64,000 nucleotides of DNA from Vibrio furnissii CIP 102972 (GCF_000176175.1 NZ_ACZP01000014.1:992001-1056000), one strand, 5' to 3'; positions 1 to 9,423 are shown, counted from the first letter of the stretch. Numbers and translations are program-made. Notes: generated by a model from the letters alone, not told the origin.

Positions 1-2457
1 GATGGCAGTGGCGACTTCACGTCGGTCCAACAAGCCATTGACGTGGCCCCGCAGAATAATCAGCAATACGTCATCTACATTCGCAAAGGCATTTACCCCG
101 AGCGACTCAATATCACGCGGAACAACCTCTATTTGATCGGCGAAGATCGGGATCGCACCATCATCACCGCATCGTTTGCCAATGGCACACTTGATGCCAA
201 TGGCGTGCGAACGGGCACCGCGGGCAGCCGCACGGTGTACGTCAATGCCCTCGATTTTAAAGCGCGCACGGTCACGATTGAAAATGGCTTTGATTTCAAC
301 GCGAACCAAGCCAAAGACGCCAACGATCCCACCAAGTTACGCGACACACAAGCTGTGGCGTTGATGGTGGCGCAAAAAGCAGATCGCGCCCAATTTAAAG
401 ATGTGAATCTGGTCGGCTATCAAGACACGCTCTATTTGCGCGGAGGACGCAGCGTGTTTGAAGAATCCGTGATTAGCGGTAACGTCGATTTTATTTTTGG
501 CCACGGCACCGGGCTGTTTAAGTCCACCGAGCTGGTGGCGCGCAACCGCTTTGACGTCGCACCGGGCACGCCGTATGGCTACATCACCGCGCCGTCCACC
601 AACATTGAGCAACTCTTTGGCTTGGTATTTAAAGATTGCCGTTTGACCAAGGAAGAGGGCGTGCCAGCAGACAGCTACGGTTTAGGGCGTCCTTGGCACC
701 CCACCACCACGTTTGCTGATGGTCGTTACGCGGATCCGAACGCCATTGGTCATGCGGCGTTTATTGATTGCGACATGGACGACCACATTTACGGCTGGGA
801 CAAGATGAGCGGTCGCGACATCGATCAACAAACCATCTGGTTCTATCCGCAAGATTCCCGCTTCTGGGAATATGAAAGCCGAGGCCCGGGCGCGGCGTTG
901 GGTGAACAACGCCCACAACTGAAAACGGCGGCACTGAGTCAATACAGTGACGACAAGGTACTCTCCGGCTGGCAAGCGGATCTGTCGCTGGGGCAAAACA
1001 GTGAGTTACATGGTGAAGTGCTGCACAACCTGATGCGTTTCCCTGCACAGGTGACCGTGCGTGACAGCGCGGGCAAGCAGCGCCAAACACAAACCGATGC
1101 CAAAGGGCGATACCAGCTGTCGATTGCGGGCATGACGGGGCCGCTACTGGTCAGTGCCGATGATCGCAGTGGATCATCGTGCTTGCACAGCGACCAACCG
1201 CGTTCGGTGTGTGCAACGGCGTTGGTGGTGGATTTGAATAACAATGCCGTCTCGACCGGTAACGTTAACCCTTTCAGTGACTTACAAGTCTCCAACCTGG
1301 CGACGCGAGAAGGCATCGACGGCCCGCAGCATCTGCTGGAACTCGAACGCCTGCCCGCGTTCTCTCGTCAAATCTGGCTTGAGACCAACCAGCAATTTCG
1401 ACAGTTGAACGGTGGGCAAGACGCCCTGAATTCCCCCGTGTCGTATGCGCCTACCCTGCATCCACAGATGAAAGCGCTGGCGGACAACGTCGTGCACAAC
1501 CGCGGTTACAACAGTCGCACGGGGCTGGCGAATCAAGTGGCGTTAACCGACGCTGCATTTCAGCCGATCATCAACCTCAATGCGGTGTCGCAGTATTTGG
1601 TGACCGCCGATCAGCTCGCCATGCAGCGTCAGCGCGTTCAAAACGCCGAAACGCGCCTGTTTATTGTTGGGGATTCCACCGCCTCGAATTACGAGCCGGA
1701 TGTGTTTCCGCGCATGGGATGGGGCCAAGCGTTGGCGGAAAAATTGAGTGACATGCCAAATTTGGCGGTGGTGAATGCGGCGCGCTCTGGGCGCAGCTCG
1801 CGTGATTTCATCAACGGCCTGTGGTTAAGCCATCTTGAACCGATGGTGAAAGCGGGCGATTACCTGTTTATTCAGTTTGGTCACAACGATTCGAAGTGCA
1901 ATCGCGCAGCCAGCGGTCGCGGTGAGGTCGATGTTCTCAATTTGTGTACTTATCCCAACGATACCAATGGTCAGGTGCAGTTTCCGCAAGGCGAAGCGGC
2001 TTTGTCGTTCCAACGCTCTTTAGAGCGCTATATTGAGTTTGCGCTGGAACACAACATGCAGCCGGTACTGCTCACTTCTGTGCCGCGTGTGCGTAACGAC
2101 AGCAATCGTTCCGAGTTACCGTTGACGACGCAGCAGCATGTGACGCGCCAAAACAGCCAACATGGCTTTGAGTTTGTGGGCAGTTACTATCAAACCGTGC
2201 TTGATACCGCGCGCTTGCATCAGGTGCCTGTGCTCGATATTCAACAACGAATGATTGAGGCGACAAACCAACAAGGCGATTGGCGTCACCTGTGGTTGGC
2301 GGTCGATCCGAACGATTACCCGTATTACCAAGGGCGTACCGGCAGCCTCGATAAGCCCGATACCACGCACTTCCAGCAAGCGGGCGCGCAATTGGTCGCG
2401 GAGCTGGTATGGGACGAGATGCGCGCTCAAATCGCCTCGTTTACTGAGAACATCTAA
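1..2457 (+). CDS. Pectin methylesterase fused to SGNH rhamnogalacturonan acetylesterase (5' end missing)
   Basis: The frame is open from base 1, so the N-terminus and any signal peptide lie outside the window; 818 residues are visible. The first residues (DGSGDFTSVQQAID) are the usual opening of a pectinesterase beta-helix (CE8). GYQDT (visible residues 139-143), GNVDFIFG (about 160-167, with the catalytic Asp) and GRPWHP (about 229) follow. From about residue 550 a second catalytic domain begins: GDST (557, nucleophile Ser), GHND (627) and DTTH (787-790, Asp/His), the block pattern of SGNH rhamnogalacturonan acetylesterases (CE12). The stretch between looks like a linker or beta-sandwich region. 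It would remove methyl esters from homogalacturonan and acetyl groups from rhamnogalacturonan, probably outside the cell. The adjacent uronate and rhamnose genes fit this. Family assignment is firm; substrate preference is inferred. Confidence 0.9.
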   Translation, partial: DGSGDFTSVQQAIDVAPQNNQQYVIYIRKGIYPERLNITRNNLYLIGEDRDRTIITASFANGTLDANGVRTGTAGSRTVYVNALDFKARTVTIENGFDFNANQAKDANDPTKLRDTQAVALMVAQKADRAQFKDVNLVGYQDTLYLRGGRSVFEESVISGNVDFIFGHGTGLFKSTELVARNRFDVAPGTPYGYITAPSTNIEQLFGLVFKDCRLTKEEGVPADSYGLGRPWHPTTTFADGRYADPNAIGHAAFIDCDMDDHIYGWDKMSGRDIDQQTIWFYPQDSRFWEYESRGPGAALGEQRPQLKTAALSQYSDDKVLSGWQADLSLGQNSELHGEVLHNLMRFPAQVTVRDSAGKQRQTQTDAKGRYQLSIAGMTGPLLVSADDRSGSSCLHSDQPRSVCATALVVDLNNNAVSTGNVNPFSDLQVSNLATREGIDGPQHLLELERLPAFSRQIWLETNQQFRQLNGGQDALNSPVSYAPTLHPQMKALADNVVHNRGYNSRTGLANQVALTDAAFQPIINLNAVSQYLVTADQLAMQRQRVQNAETRLFIVGDSTASNYEPDVFPRMGWGQALAEKLSDMPNLAVVNAARSGRSSRDFINGLWLSHLEPMVKAGDYLFIQFGHNDSKCNRAASGRGEVDVLNLCTYPNDTNGQVQFPQGEAALSFQRSLERYIEFALEHNMQPVLLTSVPRVRNDSNRSELPLTTQQHVTRQNSQHGFEFVGSYYQTVLDTARLHQVPVLDIQQRMIEATNQQGDWRHLWLAVDPNDYPYYQGRTGSLDKPDTTHFQQAGAQLVAELVWDEMRAQIASFTENI

Positions 2458-2493
2458 ATCGCTGCATCAGTTCAATCGCTGCATCAAATAGTG

Positions 2494-2518
2494 TCGGGGC
2501 TTTGGCCCCGATTTTTTT
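2494..2518 (+). terminator. Intrinsic terminator of the pectinesterase gene
   Basis: TCGGGGC, a 4-base loop, then GCCCCGA and seven T's. It lies 37 bases after the pectinesterase stop codon and faces a separate minus-strand terminator 16 bases further on. Confidence 0.85.
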
Positions 2519-2533
2519 GCCCGTTCGACAGAT

Positions 2534-2561
2534 AAAAAAAAGCCCATACCGAAGTATGGGC
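2534..2561 (-). terminator. Intrinsic terminator for the kdgK-eda operon
   Basis: On the minus strand GCCCATAC, loop TTCG, GTATGGGC, then a run of T's (A-run 2534-2541 on the plus strand). It is about 120 bases beyond the eda stop and is the first terminator on that strand. Confidence 0.8.
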
Positions 2562-2682
2562 AAACACCTATGCATTCTGACCGCAAACTGGCAGGCATGG
2601 ATTTCTACCAGTTCGCGAGCAGTCTTGGGCTGCAGGAGTAAAATCAAGGTCGAGATGATGGTCTCGAAAGCATCGGTAAGGA

Positions 2683-3306
2683 TTAAGCGATGATACCGGC
2701 GACTTCTTTGACCAGCGCCGCCAGTTCGTCCCATTTTTCGTTGTCGATGAGATCGTTCGGTACCATCCACGTGCCACCACAGGCCAGTACGGCTGGGATC
2801 GCAAGATAATTTTTCACGTTGTTTGGATTCACGCCGCCTGTTGGCATGAAGTTCACTGGGTAAACCGCCGTCAGGGCTTTAAGCATCGCCACGCCGCCTG
2901 ATGGTTCTGCTGGGAAGAATTTCACTGTTTTCAGGCCCAGTTCCATCGCTTGTTCAACCAAGCTTGGGTTATTCACGCCAGGGACGATTGCCACGCCACG
3001 TTGCTGACAGTATTTCACGGTCGTTGGGTTCAAACCTGGGCTGACGATGAAGTCCACGCCTGCGTCGATCGCTTGATCAACTTGCGCCGTGGTCAGCACG
3101 GTGCCTGCGCCAATCAGCATTTCTGGGAACGCTTCGCGCATGTTTTTCATGGCTTGTGCTGCTTGCTCAGTACGGAATGTCACTTCAGCGCATGGCAGGC
3201 CGTTTTCAACTAGCACTTGGGCCAGTTTGACGGCTTTGTTTGCATCTTGAATTGCAATCACGGGAACGACTTTGATGTCGCTCAGTTGCTCGTTAAGAGT
3301 TTTCAT
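2683..3306 (-). CDS. eda: KDPG aldolase (2-keto-3-deoxy-6-phosphogluconate aldolase)
   Basis: Cleaves 2-keto-3-deoxy-6-phosphogluconate to pyruvate and glyceraldehyde 3-phosphate, the last step of galacturonate breakdown and of the Entner-Doudoroff route. The 207-residue length is normal for the family. Visible hallmarks are AEVTFRT with the catalytic Glu, IGAGTV, SPGLNP, and TVKFFPAE with the Schiff-base Lys. The start at 3306 is preceded by AAGGAAG; an upstream in-frame start at 3357 would run into kdgK. It lies 10 bases after kdgK and is surely co-transcribed with it. No edd is visible, so here it serves the KDG branch. Confidence 0.95.
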   Translation of the reverse strand: MKTLNEQLSDIKVVPVIAIQDANKAVKLAQVLVENGLPCAEVTFRTEQAAQAMKNMREAFPEMLIGAGTVLTTAQVDQAIDAGVDFIVSPGLNPTTVKYCQQRGVAIVPGVNNPSLVEQAMELGLKTVKFFPAEPSGGVAMLKALTAVYPVNFMPTGGVNPNNVKNYLAIPAVLACGGTWMVPNDLIDNEKWDELAALVKEVAGIIA

Positions 3307-3316
3307 GTGTTCTTCC

Positions 3317-4243
3317 TTAAATGAGAGGCATAGCATCGCGCGGGATAATGGCCCCACGATGTTGAATGACGGTGCCTGCCAACGTGTGGCCAGCGACCGC
3401 AGAGTCGACAGTGCTGCCGCCTGTCAGACGTTTTGCCAGATAACCGGCACTGAATGAGTCGCCCGCTGCGGTGGTATCCACCACGTTGCTGACTTTCACC
3501 GCAGGGACGGCGATGAAATCATTGGGGGTCACAACATAGCACTCTTGCGCGCCACGTTTCACGACAATTTCTTTCACGCCGAACGCTTGCGTGCGTTCAA
3601 TCGCTTGCTGTTCTTCGCTGTCGCCGTACAGCATCACTTCGTCGTCAAATGTCAGGAAAGCAATGTCGGTTAAACGCAGAATGCTGGCGTACATGTCACG
3701 TGCCGCATCGAGCGATTCCCACAAGGCTGGGCGGAAGTTGTTATCAAAGGCGACTTTCACCCCATCTTTGCGGCAGAGCGTCAGCAGTTCAACCAATTTT
3801 TCGCGGCAATCGGTCGGCAGAATCGCCAAGCTGATGCCACTCAGGTAAATCACTTGGTTCTGGCTCAGCGCGGCTGCAAAGCTTTCCACGGAACCGTCAC
3901 GCAGCCAGTATTTCGCTGCAGAATCGTTACGCCAGTAGAAGAAGCTGCGCTCACCATCGGGTGCGGTTTCAATCGCGTAAATGCCGGGCAGCTTGTTGTC
4001 TGAGATCTGCACCAAGTCGGTATTGAGACCTTCTTGCTGCCAATTAGCCAACATCTCTTTGCTGAACGGATCTTTACCCAGCCCAGTCACGTAAGCGGTT
4101 GTGACGCCATGTTGTTGCGTTAAGCGAGACAGGTACAGCGCTGTGTTCAGCGTATCGCCACCAAAACTTTGCTTGAGTTGATCGTCGGTTTTTTGCAATT
4201 CAACCATGCACTCGCCGATAACCGCGACTCGATTCACCTTCAT
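3317..4243 (-). CDS. kdgK: 2-keto-3-deoxygluconate kinase
   Basis: PfkB-type sugar kinase of 308 residues that phosphorylates 2-keto-3-deoxygluconate to KDPG, the substrate of the next gene, eda. Visible features are the N-terminal VIGECMVEL strand, the FGGDTLNTALYLSRL substrate loop, and the C-terminal DTTAAGDSFSAGY anion-hole motif with the catalytic Asp. The ATG at 4243 is chosen because GAGGAG sits 7 bases upstream. It is the first gene of a kdgK-eda operon. A KdgR-like box inside a long inverted repeat lies directly upstream (4283-4350), which suggests induction by pectin catabolites. Confidence 0.94.
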   Translation of the reverse strand: MKVNRVAVIGECMVELQKTDDQLKQSFGGDTLNTALYLSRLTQQHGVTTAYVTGLGKDPFSKEMLANWQQEGLNTDLVQISDNKLPGIYAIETAPDGERSFFYWRNDSAAKYWLRDGSVESFAAALSQNQVIYLSGISLAILPTDCREKLVELLTLCRKDGVKVAFDNNFRPALWESLDAARDMYASILRLTDIAFLTFDDEVMLYGDSEEQQAIERTQAFGVKEIVVKRGAQECYVVTPNDFIAVPAVKVSNVVDTTAAGDSFSAGYLAKRLTGGSTVDSAVAGHTLAGTVIQHRGAIIPRDAMPLI

Positions 4244-4282
4244 TGGGGTACTCCTCAAAATAATCTGGCGCCATTATGGCAA

Positions 4283-4350
4283 TAAACAAAGACTGAAACA
4301 ATAAAATTAAAACGATGGTTCATTTAAATTGTGAGTTCAGTCTTTGTTTA
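4283..4350. repeat. 15-bp perfect inverted repeat bracketing the kdgK operator
   Basis: The left arm 4283-4297 (TAAACAAAGACTGAA) is the exact reverse complement of the right arm 4336-4350. The arms are 38 bases apart and centred within about 2 bases of the KdgR-like box. The pair lies wholly in the kdgK upstream region. It could be a pair of sites for one regulator or a long stem in the leader. Confidence 0.8.
4305..4325. promoter_or_regulatory. Candidate KdgR operator upstream of kdgK
   Basis: Bases 4305-4325 match 16 of 21 positions of the enterobacterial KdgR consensus as I remember it (an AT-rich dyad around TGAAACA / TGTTTCA), including the GGTTCATTT right half. It is 62-82 bases before the kdgK start. 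A kdgR gene is present at 17361. Confidence 0.6.
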
Positions 4351-4386
4351 CGATTATTCATCGAAGAAAAACCGTTTGAAGGTCGT

Positions 4387-5193
4387 TTAACGAAATTCAG
4401 TGGGGGTTTTGTTGGTGAATCGCTTGAACTTGGTACTGAAGTAGTTGCTGTCTTTATACCCAACTTGGAATGCAATGTCCGTGACCGAAAGGTCAGAATA
4501 GTGCAGCAAGTTCATGGCGTGGTTAATGCGCACGCGATGCACATAGTTGTTGAATGACAAGTTGGTGACTTGTTTGATCCGGCGGCTGAGCGTGCGCGAG
4601 GAGATCTCAAATTGATCGGAGATATCACCCACGTTGAACTCTTCCGCGTAGTTGTTTTGGATCCAATCGATGATCTTCAAAATGCTGTTGTCGGACGCAT
4701 TGTTGCTTTGCGAAGTGAGGCGTCCGCGAGAAATTTCGACCACCAATTGTTGAAACAGCGCTTCGGTCATCAGGCGAGATTCCACCGAATGCAGGCTGGA
4801 TTCGTGCTCGATCTGCGCCATCAAGGTGCACACTTTTTTCATGGTTTCGGTACTGATGTACCAACTTTGCTGCGCATCGCTCTCTTTCGGGAGCACGCTT
4901 TTCAGCAGGGGAGAATAAGCCAGTTTGTTTTTTTGAAATAAAATATTGGTGAGATGCAGATTGTCCGATTGCTCGAACAAGTGGCGATCTTTGGGTGAAA
5001 TATAACAAATATAGTTTTGAGCCAAGTTAATCGGGACGTCGTTAAGAATATGCTGACCCGCACCTTTGGTGACGATCATCAGCTCATGAAAGTCATGGCT
5101 GTGCTCGGGAAAATCTTCCTGAGGCGCGCGCACCTCGGTGCAAACAGTCGCATCTGAATTATTGAAGAAATCATTACAATTTAATTGAAACAT
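4387..5193 (-). CDS. AraC-family regulator, probable rhamnose or uronate sensor (RhaS/RhaR-like)
   Basis: Protein of 268 residues with an N-terminal cupin sensor (EHSHDFHELMIVTKG near residues 30-45) and a C-terminal double helix-turn-helix, the second part reading VTDIAFQVGYKDSNYFSTKFKRFTNKTP. This is the architecture of RhaS, RhaR and related AraC activators. AAAGGAAA precedes the ATG. It sits between rhaD and kdgK on the same strand, 168 bases after rhaD, so it is probably transcribed with or just behind the rha genes. Control of the rha operon is the best inference; a joint role with the kdgK operon is possible. The effector cannot be read from sequence. Confidence 0.82.
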   Translation of the reverse strand: MFQLNCNDFFNNSDATVCTEVRAPQEDFPEHSHDFHELMIVTKGAGQHILNDVPINLAQNYICYISPKDRHLFEQSDNLHLTNILFQKNKLAYSPLLKSVLPKESDAQQSWYISTETMKKVCTLMAQIEHESSLHSVESRLMTEALFQQLVVEISRGRLTSQSNNASDNSILKIIDWIQNNYAEEFNVGDISDQFEISSRTLSRRIKQVTNLSFNNYVHRVRINHAMNLLHYSDLSVTDIAFQVGYKDSNYFSTKFKRFTNKTPTEFR

Positions 5194-5319
5194 AATTTCA
5201 TTTTCCTTTCTATGCGAAGTAGAAAGTAATGAAAATGCGCATCAAACTCAAGTGAGCGGGATCATAGATATGCCGTTCAATTCGGCCAAGTTTGATAAAC
5301 GTGATCGGCTTATATGTTT

Positions 5320-5354
5320 CGCGCCCGTTGAGGTCGGGGGAGGCAACGGGCGCG
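5320..5354. repeat. Strong GC-rich hairpin between rhaD and the AraC gene
   Basis: CGCGCCCGTTG (5320-5330) pairs exactly with CAACGGGCGCG (5344-5354) across a 13-base loop, starting 8 bases after the rhaD stop. No T-run follows on the minus strand, so it is not a standard terminator. It may protect the rha mRNA 3' end or lower read-through. Confidence 0.7.
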
Positions 5355-5361
5355 CATGGGA

Positions 5362-6186
5362 TCAGAGGTTAAACGTCACTTTCAGGTCGTGCATTTGCGC
5401 TTCACTGACGCCTTCTGGCACAAAGCCACTGGCCAGACATTTGAGGAACAGCTTCGCGCCTTTATTGGCCACGTCGATGTAATCGAAAGCCGTTAGCGCA
5501 TCACGTCCGGTTGCCACGGCGCCGTGTTTTTCCCACACCGCCACATCAAACGTGGCCAGTTTGTCGCGTGTGCCATCGGCCATTTGTTTGCTACCAGGCA
5601 TGCAGTACGGCACGATGCCAATGCCTCTTGGGACGAAGGCGCGAACCTCCGGCAACATTTGCCAGCACGCGTGCGTGTATGCGAGTTCATTGTGGGCGTA
5701 GTCGGCGTGGTGCGACAGCACGATCAGCTCCAGCGGGTGCGTGTGCACCACGCAGCGATCGGGTGAGCCAGCACGCTGTTTGGCCAGAATGATCTCGACG
5801 TGCGAAATGAATTCGCTGGTTGGCGCGAAGTTTGGATTGCCGCGGCCACCCCACAGCAGGTGGTAGCCTTTCGCTTCATCATCGATGCGCAGCACGCAAC
5901 CGGCCAATTCAGGGTCACGCAGTTCACGAATGCGCTCGCCGGTGCCTTTGACGTAGAAGATGTGGCCGGCCGCTTCAAGCGGGAACACATCGTCGCCCAC
6001 CATGGTCAGCGAGCAGTGTGGAAAGTCGTTGAGGTTGGCAGGCTCCGGGCCAAAGATTTCGGTGATGTCGACCGAAATGTTGCCGCCGTTGCGCTCTGCC
6101 CATTCGCGTTGCCACAAATATTCGGCCACTTCGGAGACTTTGCTGATTTCACGCAGCACCGCTGCGTTGAGGGTAAGTGTGTGCAT
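5362..6186 (-). CDS. rhaD: Rhamnulose-1-phosphate aldolase
   Basis: Class II zinc aldolase of 274 residues that splits L-rhamnulose 1-phosphate into dihydroxyacetone phosphate and L-lactaldehyde. Recognisable are the N-terminal WQREWAERNGGNIS segment, FYVKGTG, and the metal-ligand stretch VVHTHPLELIVLSHH with the paired His. Length equals that of E. coli RhaD. It is the last of four rha genes (B-A-M-D order on the minus strand), 22 bases after rhaM, and a strong hairpin follows it. Confidence 0.95.
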   Translation of the reverse strand: MHTLTLNAAVLREISKVSEVAEYLWQREWAERNGGNISVDITEIFGPEPANLNDFPHCSLTMVGDDVFPLEAAGHIFYVKGTGERIRELRDPELAGCVLRIDDEAKGYHLLWGGRGNPNFAPTSEFISHVEIILAKQRAGSPDRCVVHTHPLELIVLSHHADYAHNELAYTHACWQMLPEVRAFVPRGIGIVPYCMPGSKQMADGTRDKLATFDVAVWEKHGAVATGRDALTAFDYIDVANKGAKLFLKCLASGFVPEGVSEAQMHDLKVTFNL

Positions 6187-6208
6187 TTTCTCGTTCCTGA
6201 TTCGTTGC

Positions 6209-6538
6209 TTATGCCAAATAAAACATGTCGGTTAATGGGGTCGATTGTGGTGAGCTGTCGTCGTTCACTTCCATCAGCTCTGCCATAAACGACCACCAAC
6301 GTTGGCAGACTTCGGTATTTGCAATGGTTTGCCAGCGCGCTTGCGACTCGACTTCGACATACCCGAACAACTGCAAGGTGTCGGGATGAAGGAAAATCGA
6401 ATAGTTATGGGCGCCGTGGGCTTTCAGGGTTTGCGCCAATTCCGGCCACAGTTCGTCGTGACGTTGTTGGTACTGCGCCTCAAAGCCCGGCTTTAACTGC
6501 ATCACAAAGGCCAATCGAGTATGTGATGGGTTCATCAT
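6209..6538 (-). CDS. rhaM: L-rhamnose mutarotase
   Basis: Dimeric alpha/beta-barrel protein of 109 residues that interconverts the anomers of L-rhamnose to feed RhaA. The patterns RHDELWPEL, GAHNYSIFLHP and CQRWWSFMAELM match RhaM closely. Two ATGs occur at 6538 and 6535; either could be used. It is packed between rhaA (6-base gap) and rhaD (22-base gap), so it belongs to the operon. Confidence 0.94.
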   Translation of the reverse strand: MMNPSHTRLAFVMQLKPGFEAQYQQRHDELWPELAQTLKAHGAHNYSIFLHPDTLQLFGYVEVESQARWQTIANTEVCQRWWSFMAELMEVNDDSSPQSTPLTDMFYLA

Positions 6539-6544
6539 GCGTCC

Positions 6545-7810
6545 TTAGTCGCGGCCTTGAAGCACAGTCGTTTCGTAATGTTTCACTTGGTTGAGCCAAT
6601 CTGCGCCCACCGGCACGTCGTTGATCAAGCAGTAGTAATCCCACACCGCCGCCCATTGGCTTGAGCGTGACTCTTCCATCAGCGCCAAACGTGAGGTGAA
6701 GTCGCGTTGATCTTCGGCTTGCTTGAGTTGTGCATGCGGCTCCAACAGGGCTTTCAACAGCGCTTTACGCATGTTGCGTGTGCCGATCACCCAAGCGGCG
6801 ATGCGGTTGATGGAGGCATCAAAGAAATCGAGGCCGATGTTGACGCGATCCAGCATTTGATGACGCACGATCTCATTGGCGATGGCTTGTGTTTCATCAT
6901 CCAGCAGCACCACGTGGTCACTGTCCCAACGAATCGGACGGCTGACGTGCAGCAGGAACTCATTCACGTATAGAGAACATGCGCTGATCTTGTCGCTGAT
7001 CACTTCGGTTGGGTGGAAGTGGCCGGCATCCAGACACAGCAGGATGTTACGTGTGGCCGCGTAGCCCATGTAGAACTCGTTGCTGCCGACGGTGTAGGCT
7101 TCGGTGCCGATGCCAAACAGCTTGCTCTCAACGGCGTCTTTGTGGAAACGAGTGTCGATTGGCTCGGCGATGATTTCATCTAGCGATTCCATCAGGCGTT
7201 TGCGTGGGCCGAGGCGGTCAAATGGCAAATCTTTCATGCCATCTGGAACCCAAATGTTCATCACCGATGGGGTGCCCAGCTCTTTGCCGAAGTATTCCGA
7301 CACGCGACGGCTGGCTTTGCAGTGATCAATCCAGAACTGACGAATGGCCGCGTCAGGATGCGACAGCGTCATGCCATCTTCGCTCAATGGGTGAGAGAAG
7401 CACGACGGGTTAAAGTCGAGGCCGGTTTGGGTTTGTTTCGCCCATTCCACCCAGTTCGCGAAGTGTTTGGGTTCGATTTTATCGCGCGACACTGGCTGTT
7501 CGGCTTCTAGGTAGATGGCGTGCAAGTTCAGGCGTTTTTTGCCTGGGATGAGGCGAAATGCCATGTCCAGATCTTGACGCAGTTCTTGCGGTGTTCTGGC
7601 GCGGCCAAGGTAGTTTCCGGTCGCTTGAATGCCACCGCTCAAGGCTTGTTCTGGGTTTTCAAATCCACGGACGTCGTCGCCTTGCCAGCAATGCACAGAA
7701 ATCGCGATGTCGTTGAGTTGCGCCAGCACGGCCTCGGTGTCGATCCCTTGGTGAGCAAATTGAGTTTTCGCCAATTGGTAAGCGTCATGGATATGTTGAA
7801 AGTCTGACAT
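6545..7810 (-). CDS. rhaA: L-rhamnose isomerase
   Basis: Converts L-rhamnose to L-rhamnulose. The 421 residues are the family length. Family segments include [14 protein letters not shown] near residue 40, [14 protein letters not shown], the metal-binding area [20 protein letters not shown] and [18 protein letters not shown] blocks with His/Asp ligands. It starts 10 bases after rhaB and ends 6 bases before rhaM. Confidence 0.96.
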   Translation of the reverse strand: MSDFQHIHDAYQLAKTQFAHQGIDTEAVLAQLNDIAISVHCWQGDDVRGFENPEQALSGGIQATGNYLGRARTPQELRQDLDMAFRLIPGKKRLNLHAIYLEAEQPVSRDKIEPKHFANWVEWAKQTQTGLDFNPSCFSHPLSEDGMTLSHPDAAIRQFWIDHCKASRRVSEYFGKELGTPSVMNIWVPDGMKDLPFDRLGPRKRLMESLDEIIAEPIDTRFHKDAVESKLFGIGTEAYTVGSNEFYMGYAATRNILLCLDAGHFHPTEVISDKISACSLYVNEFLLHVSRPIRWDSDHVVLLDDETQAIANEIVRHQMLDRVNIGLDFFDASINRIAAWVIGTRNMRKALLKALLEPHAQLKQAEDQRDFTSRLALMEESRSSQWAAVWDYYCLINDVPVGADWLNQVKHYETTVLQGRD

Positions 7811-7820
7811 AGTGAAATTC

Positions 7821-9263
7821 CTAGTAAGTTAATTGCTGAAAGCGCGCGTAAATTTGAGCCATGCCTTTAATTGGCTTTGGCTGGTACTCGTGACAGGTGA
7901 AAGAGCGGCGAACGAGGGCGCGTCCTTCTTCGACATGAGCCAAGTCACCATGAGCAATAAGCTGCCCGATCAGATTTCCGATGGCGGATGCTTCAGCCGG
8001 GCCTGCGGAAACTGGGGTTTGACATACGTCTGCTGTCAGTTGATTAAGAAACGTGTTGTTGGAACCGCCGCCCACGACCTGAATATGCGTTAACGGGTGT
8101 GGGGCCACGCGGTTGAGTTCTTGGAAAACATTGAGGTATTGCAGCGCCAAACTGTCGTAAATGCAGCGAACAATGGCCGCCAGATCCGGCGGTGTGCCCT
8201 GACCGGTTTGTTGGCAGAACGCGATGATTTCCGCCTGCATGTCCTCTGGGTTGAGGAAACGGGCATCGTCTGGGTTAATCAGGTACGCAAATGGCGTCGA
8301 TGCAGCGGCCAGCGTGGCCAGTTCGGCGAAGCTGTAGCTTGGGTTTTGGCGCTGAACGTTTTGAACCAGCCAAAGTCCCATGATGTTCTTCAAAATGCGG
8401 TAACGCCCTTCCGCGCCACCTTCGTTGGTGATGTTGGCTTCGCGAGTAAAGGTGTTGATGACCGGGCTGTGATGCTCAAAGCCCATCAAAGACCATGTGC
8501 CCGAACACAGATACGCGCTGTGGCTGTCTAGCAGCGGCGCGCCAATAACGGCCGAGGCAGTGTCATGGCTGGCAACGGAAACCACTGGAATCGTGTGGTC
8601 GCGTACGGTGTACTCGCCGATGACTTGGAACGGTTGCTCGGTTGGGCGAATCCAGTTGCGGTCGATGTTGCAGCATTCAAGCAACAATGGGCTCCACTGC
8701 TGCTGCGCCGCGTTGAGCAGTTGCGTGGTTGACGCGTTGCTGTACTCGAAATGCATCTTGCCCGTCAGGCGGTAGTTGAGGTAATCCGGAATCATCAGCA
8801 AGCTGGCGATCGTGTCGCGCTCAGGGCCTTGCAGGCGTTTGTCGACGCTCAATTGGAATAGGGTATTGAACGACAGGAACTGAATACCCGTTTCGGCATA
8901 CAACTGCTCTTTGGTGAGCGTGTGGGCGAAAAAGTCATTCATGGCATCGCTGGTGCGCGGGTCGCGGTACGACACGGCTTCGCCAATGCGTTCGCCTTGG
9001 TTGTCGAGTAACACGTAATCGACGCCCCACGTGTCAATGGCCAGTGAATCTGGCACTTGTCCGCCAGCGACCAGTTGGTCGACGCCGTATTGAATTTGGC
9101 CGAGCAGTTCGTCGAGGTTCCAACACACCTGCTGGTCGCGTTCAACCAATGTGTTGTTGAAGCGGTGGACTTCGGTCAGTGTGAGCTGCTCAGCGGTGTA
9201 CTCACCCGCCATCAATCGGCCACTGGATGCGCCGATGTCGACGGCGATAAATAGCTTTGCCAT
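7821..9263 (-). CDS. rhaB: Rhamnulokinase
   Basis: FGGY-family kinase of 480 residues that makes L-rhamnulose 1-phosphate. The N-terminus [18 protein letters not shown] is the phosphate-1 motif; [11 protein letters not shown] carries the catalytic Asp area, and [17 protein letters not shown] is the adenosine-binding motif. It is the first gene of rhaBAMD; AGGAG precedes the ATG. A CRP-like palindrome lies about 110-125 bases upstream. No rhamnose permease is attached to the operon. Confidence 0.96.
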   Translation of the reverse strand: MAKLFIAVDIGASSGRLMAGEYTAEQLTLTEVHRFNNTLVERDQQVCWNLDELLGQIQYGVDQLVAGGQVPDSLAIDTWGVDYVLLDNQGERIGEAVSYRDPRTSDAMNDFFAHTLTKEQLYAETGIQFLSFNTLFQLSVDKRLQGPERDTIASLLMIPDYLNYRLTGKMHFEYSNASTTQLLNAAQQQWSPLLLECCNIDRNWIRPTEQPFQVIGEYTVRDHTIPVVSVASHDTASAVIGAPLLDSHSAYLCSGTWSLMGFEHHSPVINTFTREANITNEGGAEGRYRILKNIMGLWLVQNVQRQNPSYSFAELATLAAASTPFAYLINPDDARFLNPEDMQAEIIAFCQQTGQGTPPDLAAIVRCIYDSLALQYLNVFQELNRVAPHPLTHIQVVGGGSNNTFLNQLTADVCQTPVSAGPAEASAIGNLIGQLIAHGDLAHVEEGRALVRRSFTCHEYQPKPIKGMAQIYARFQQLTY

Positions 9264-9372
9264 AAATGGCTCCTATCCGTTTCGTATAGGCAAATTATCG
9301 GGAAATCGCAGCGGTGAGGACTTAAAAAAACCGCACCCAGACACGCTTGTCTGTCCGTTTTTTCTTAGTGGC

Positions 9373-9388
9373 GGTGAGTGATATCACA
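9373..9388. promoter_or_regulatory. Candidate CRP site upstream of rhaB
   Basis: GGTGA, six bases, TCACA matches the CRP pattern TGTGA-N6-TCACA at nine of ten fixed positions and holds the 10-base palindrome GTGATATCAC. It lies between the GH105 terminator and rhaB, where a rhamnose-operon activator site is expected. Confidence 0.6.
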
Positions 9389-9423
9389 CTTAGAGAAACT
9401 CAGGTGTGGCGGGGATTTCGCAT

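Noticed and set aside
4315..4557. 80-codon plus-strand frame
   Set aside because: Overlaps the AraC-type gene end and the kdgK operator; no ribosome site or recognisable protein.
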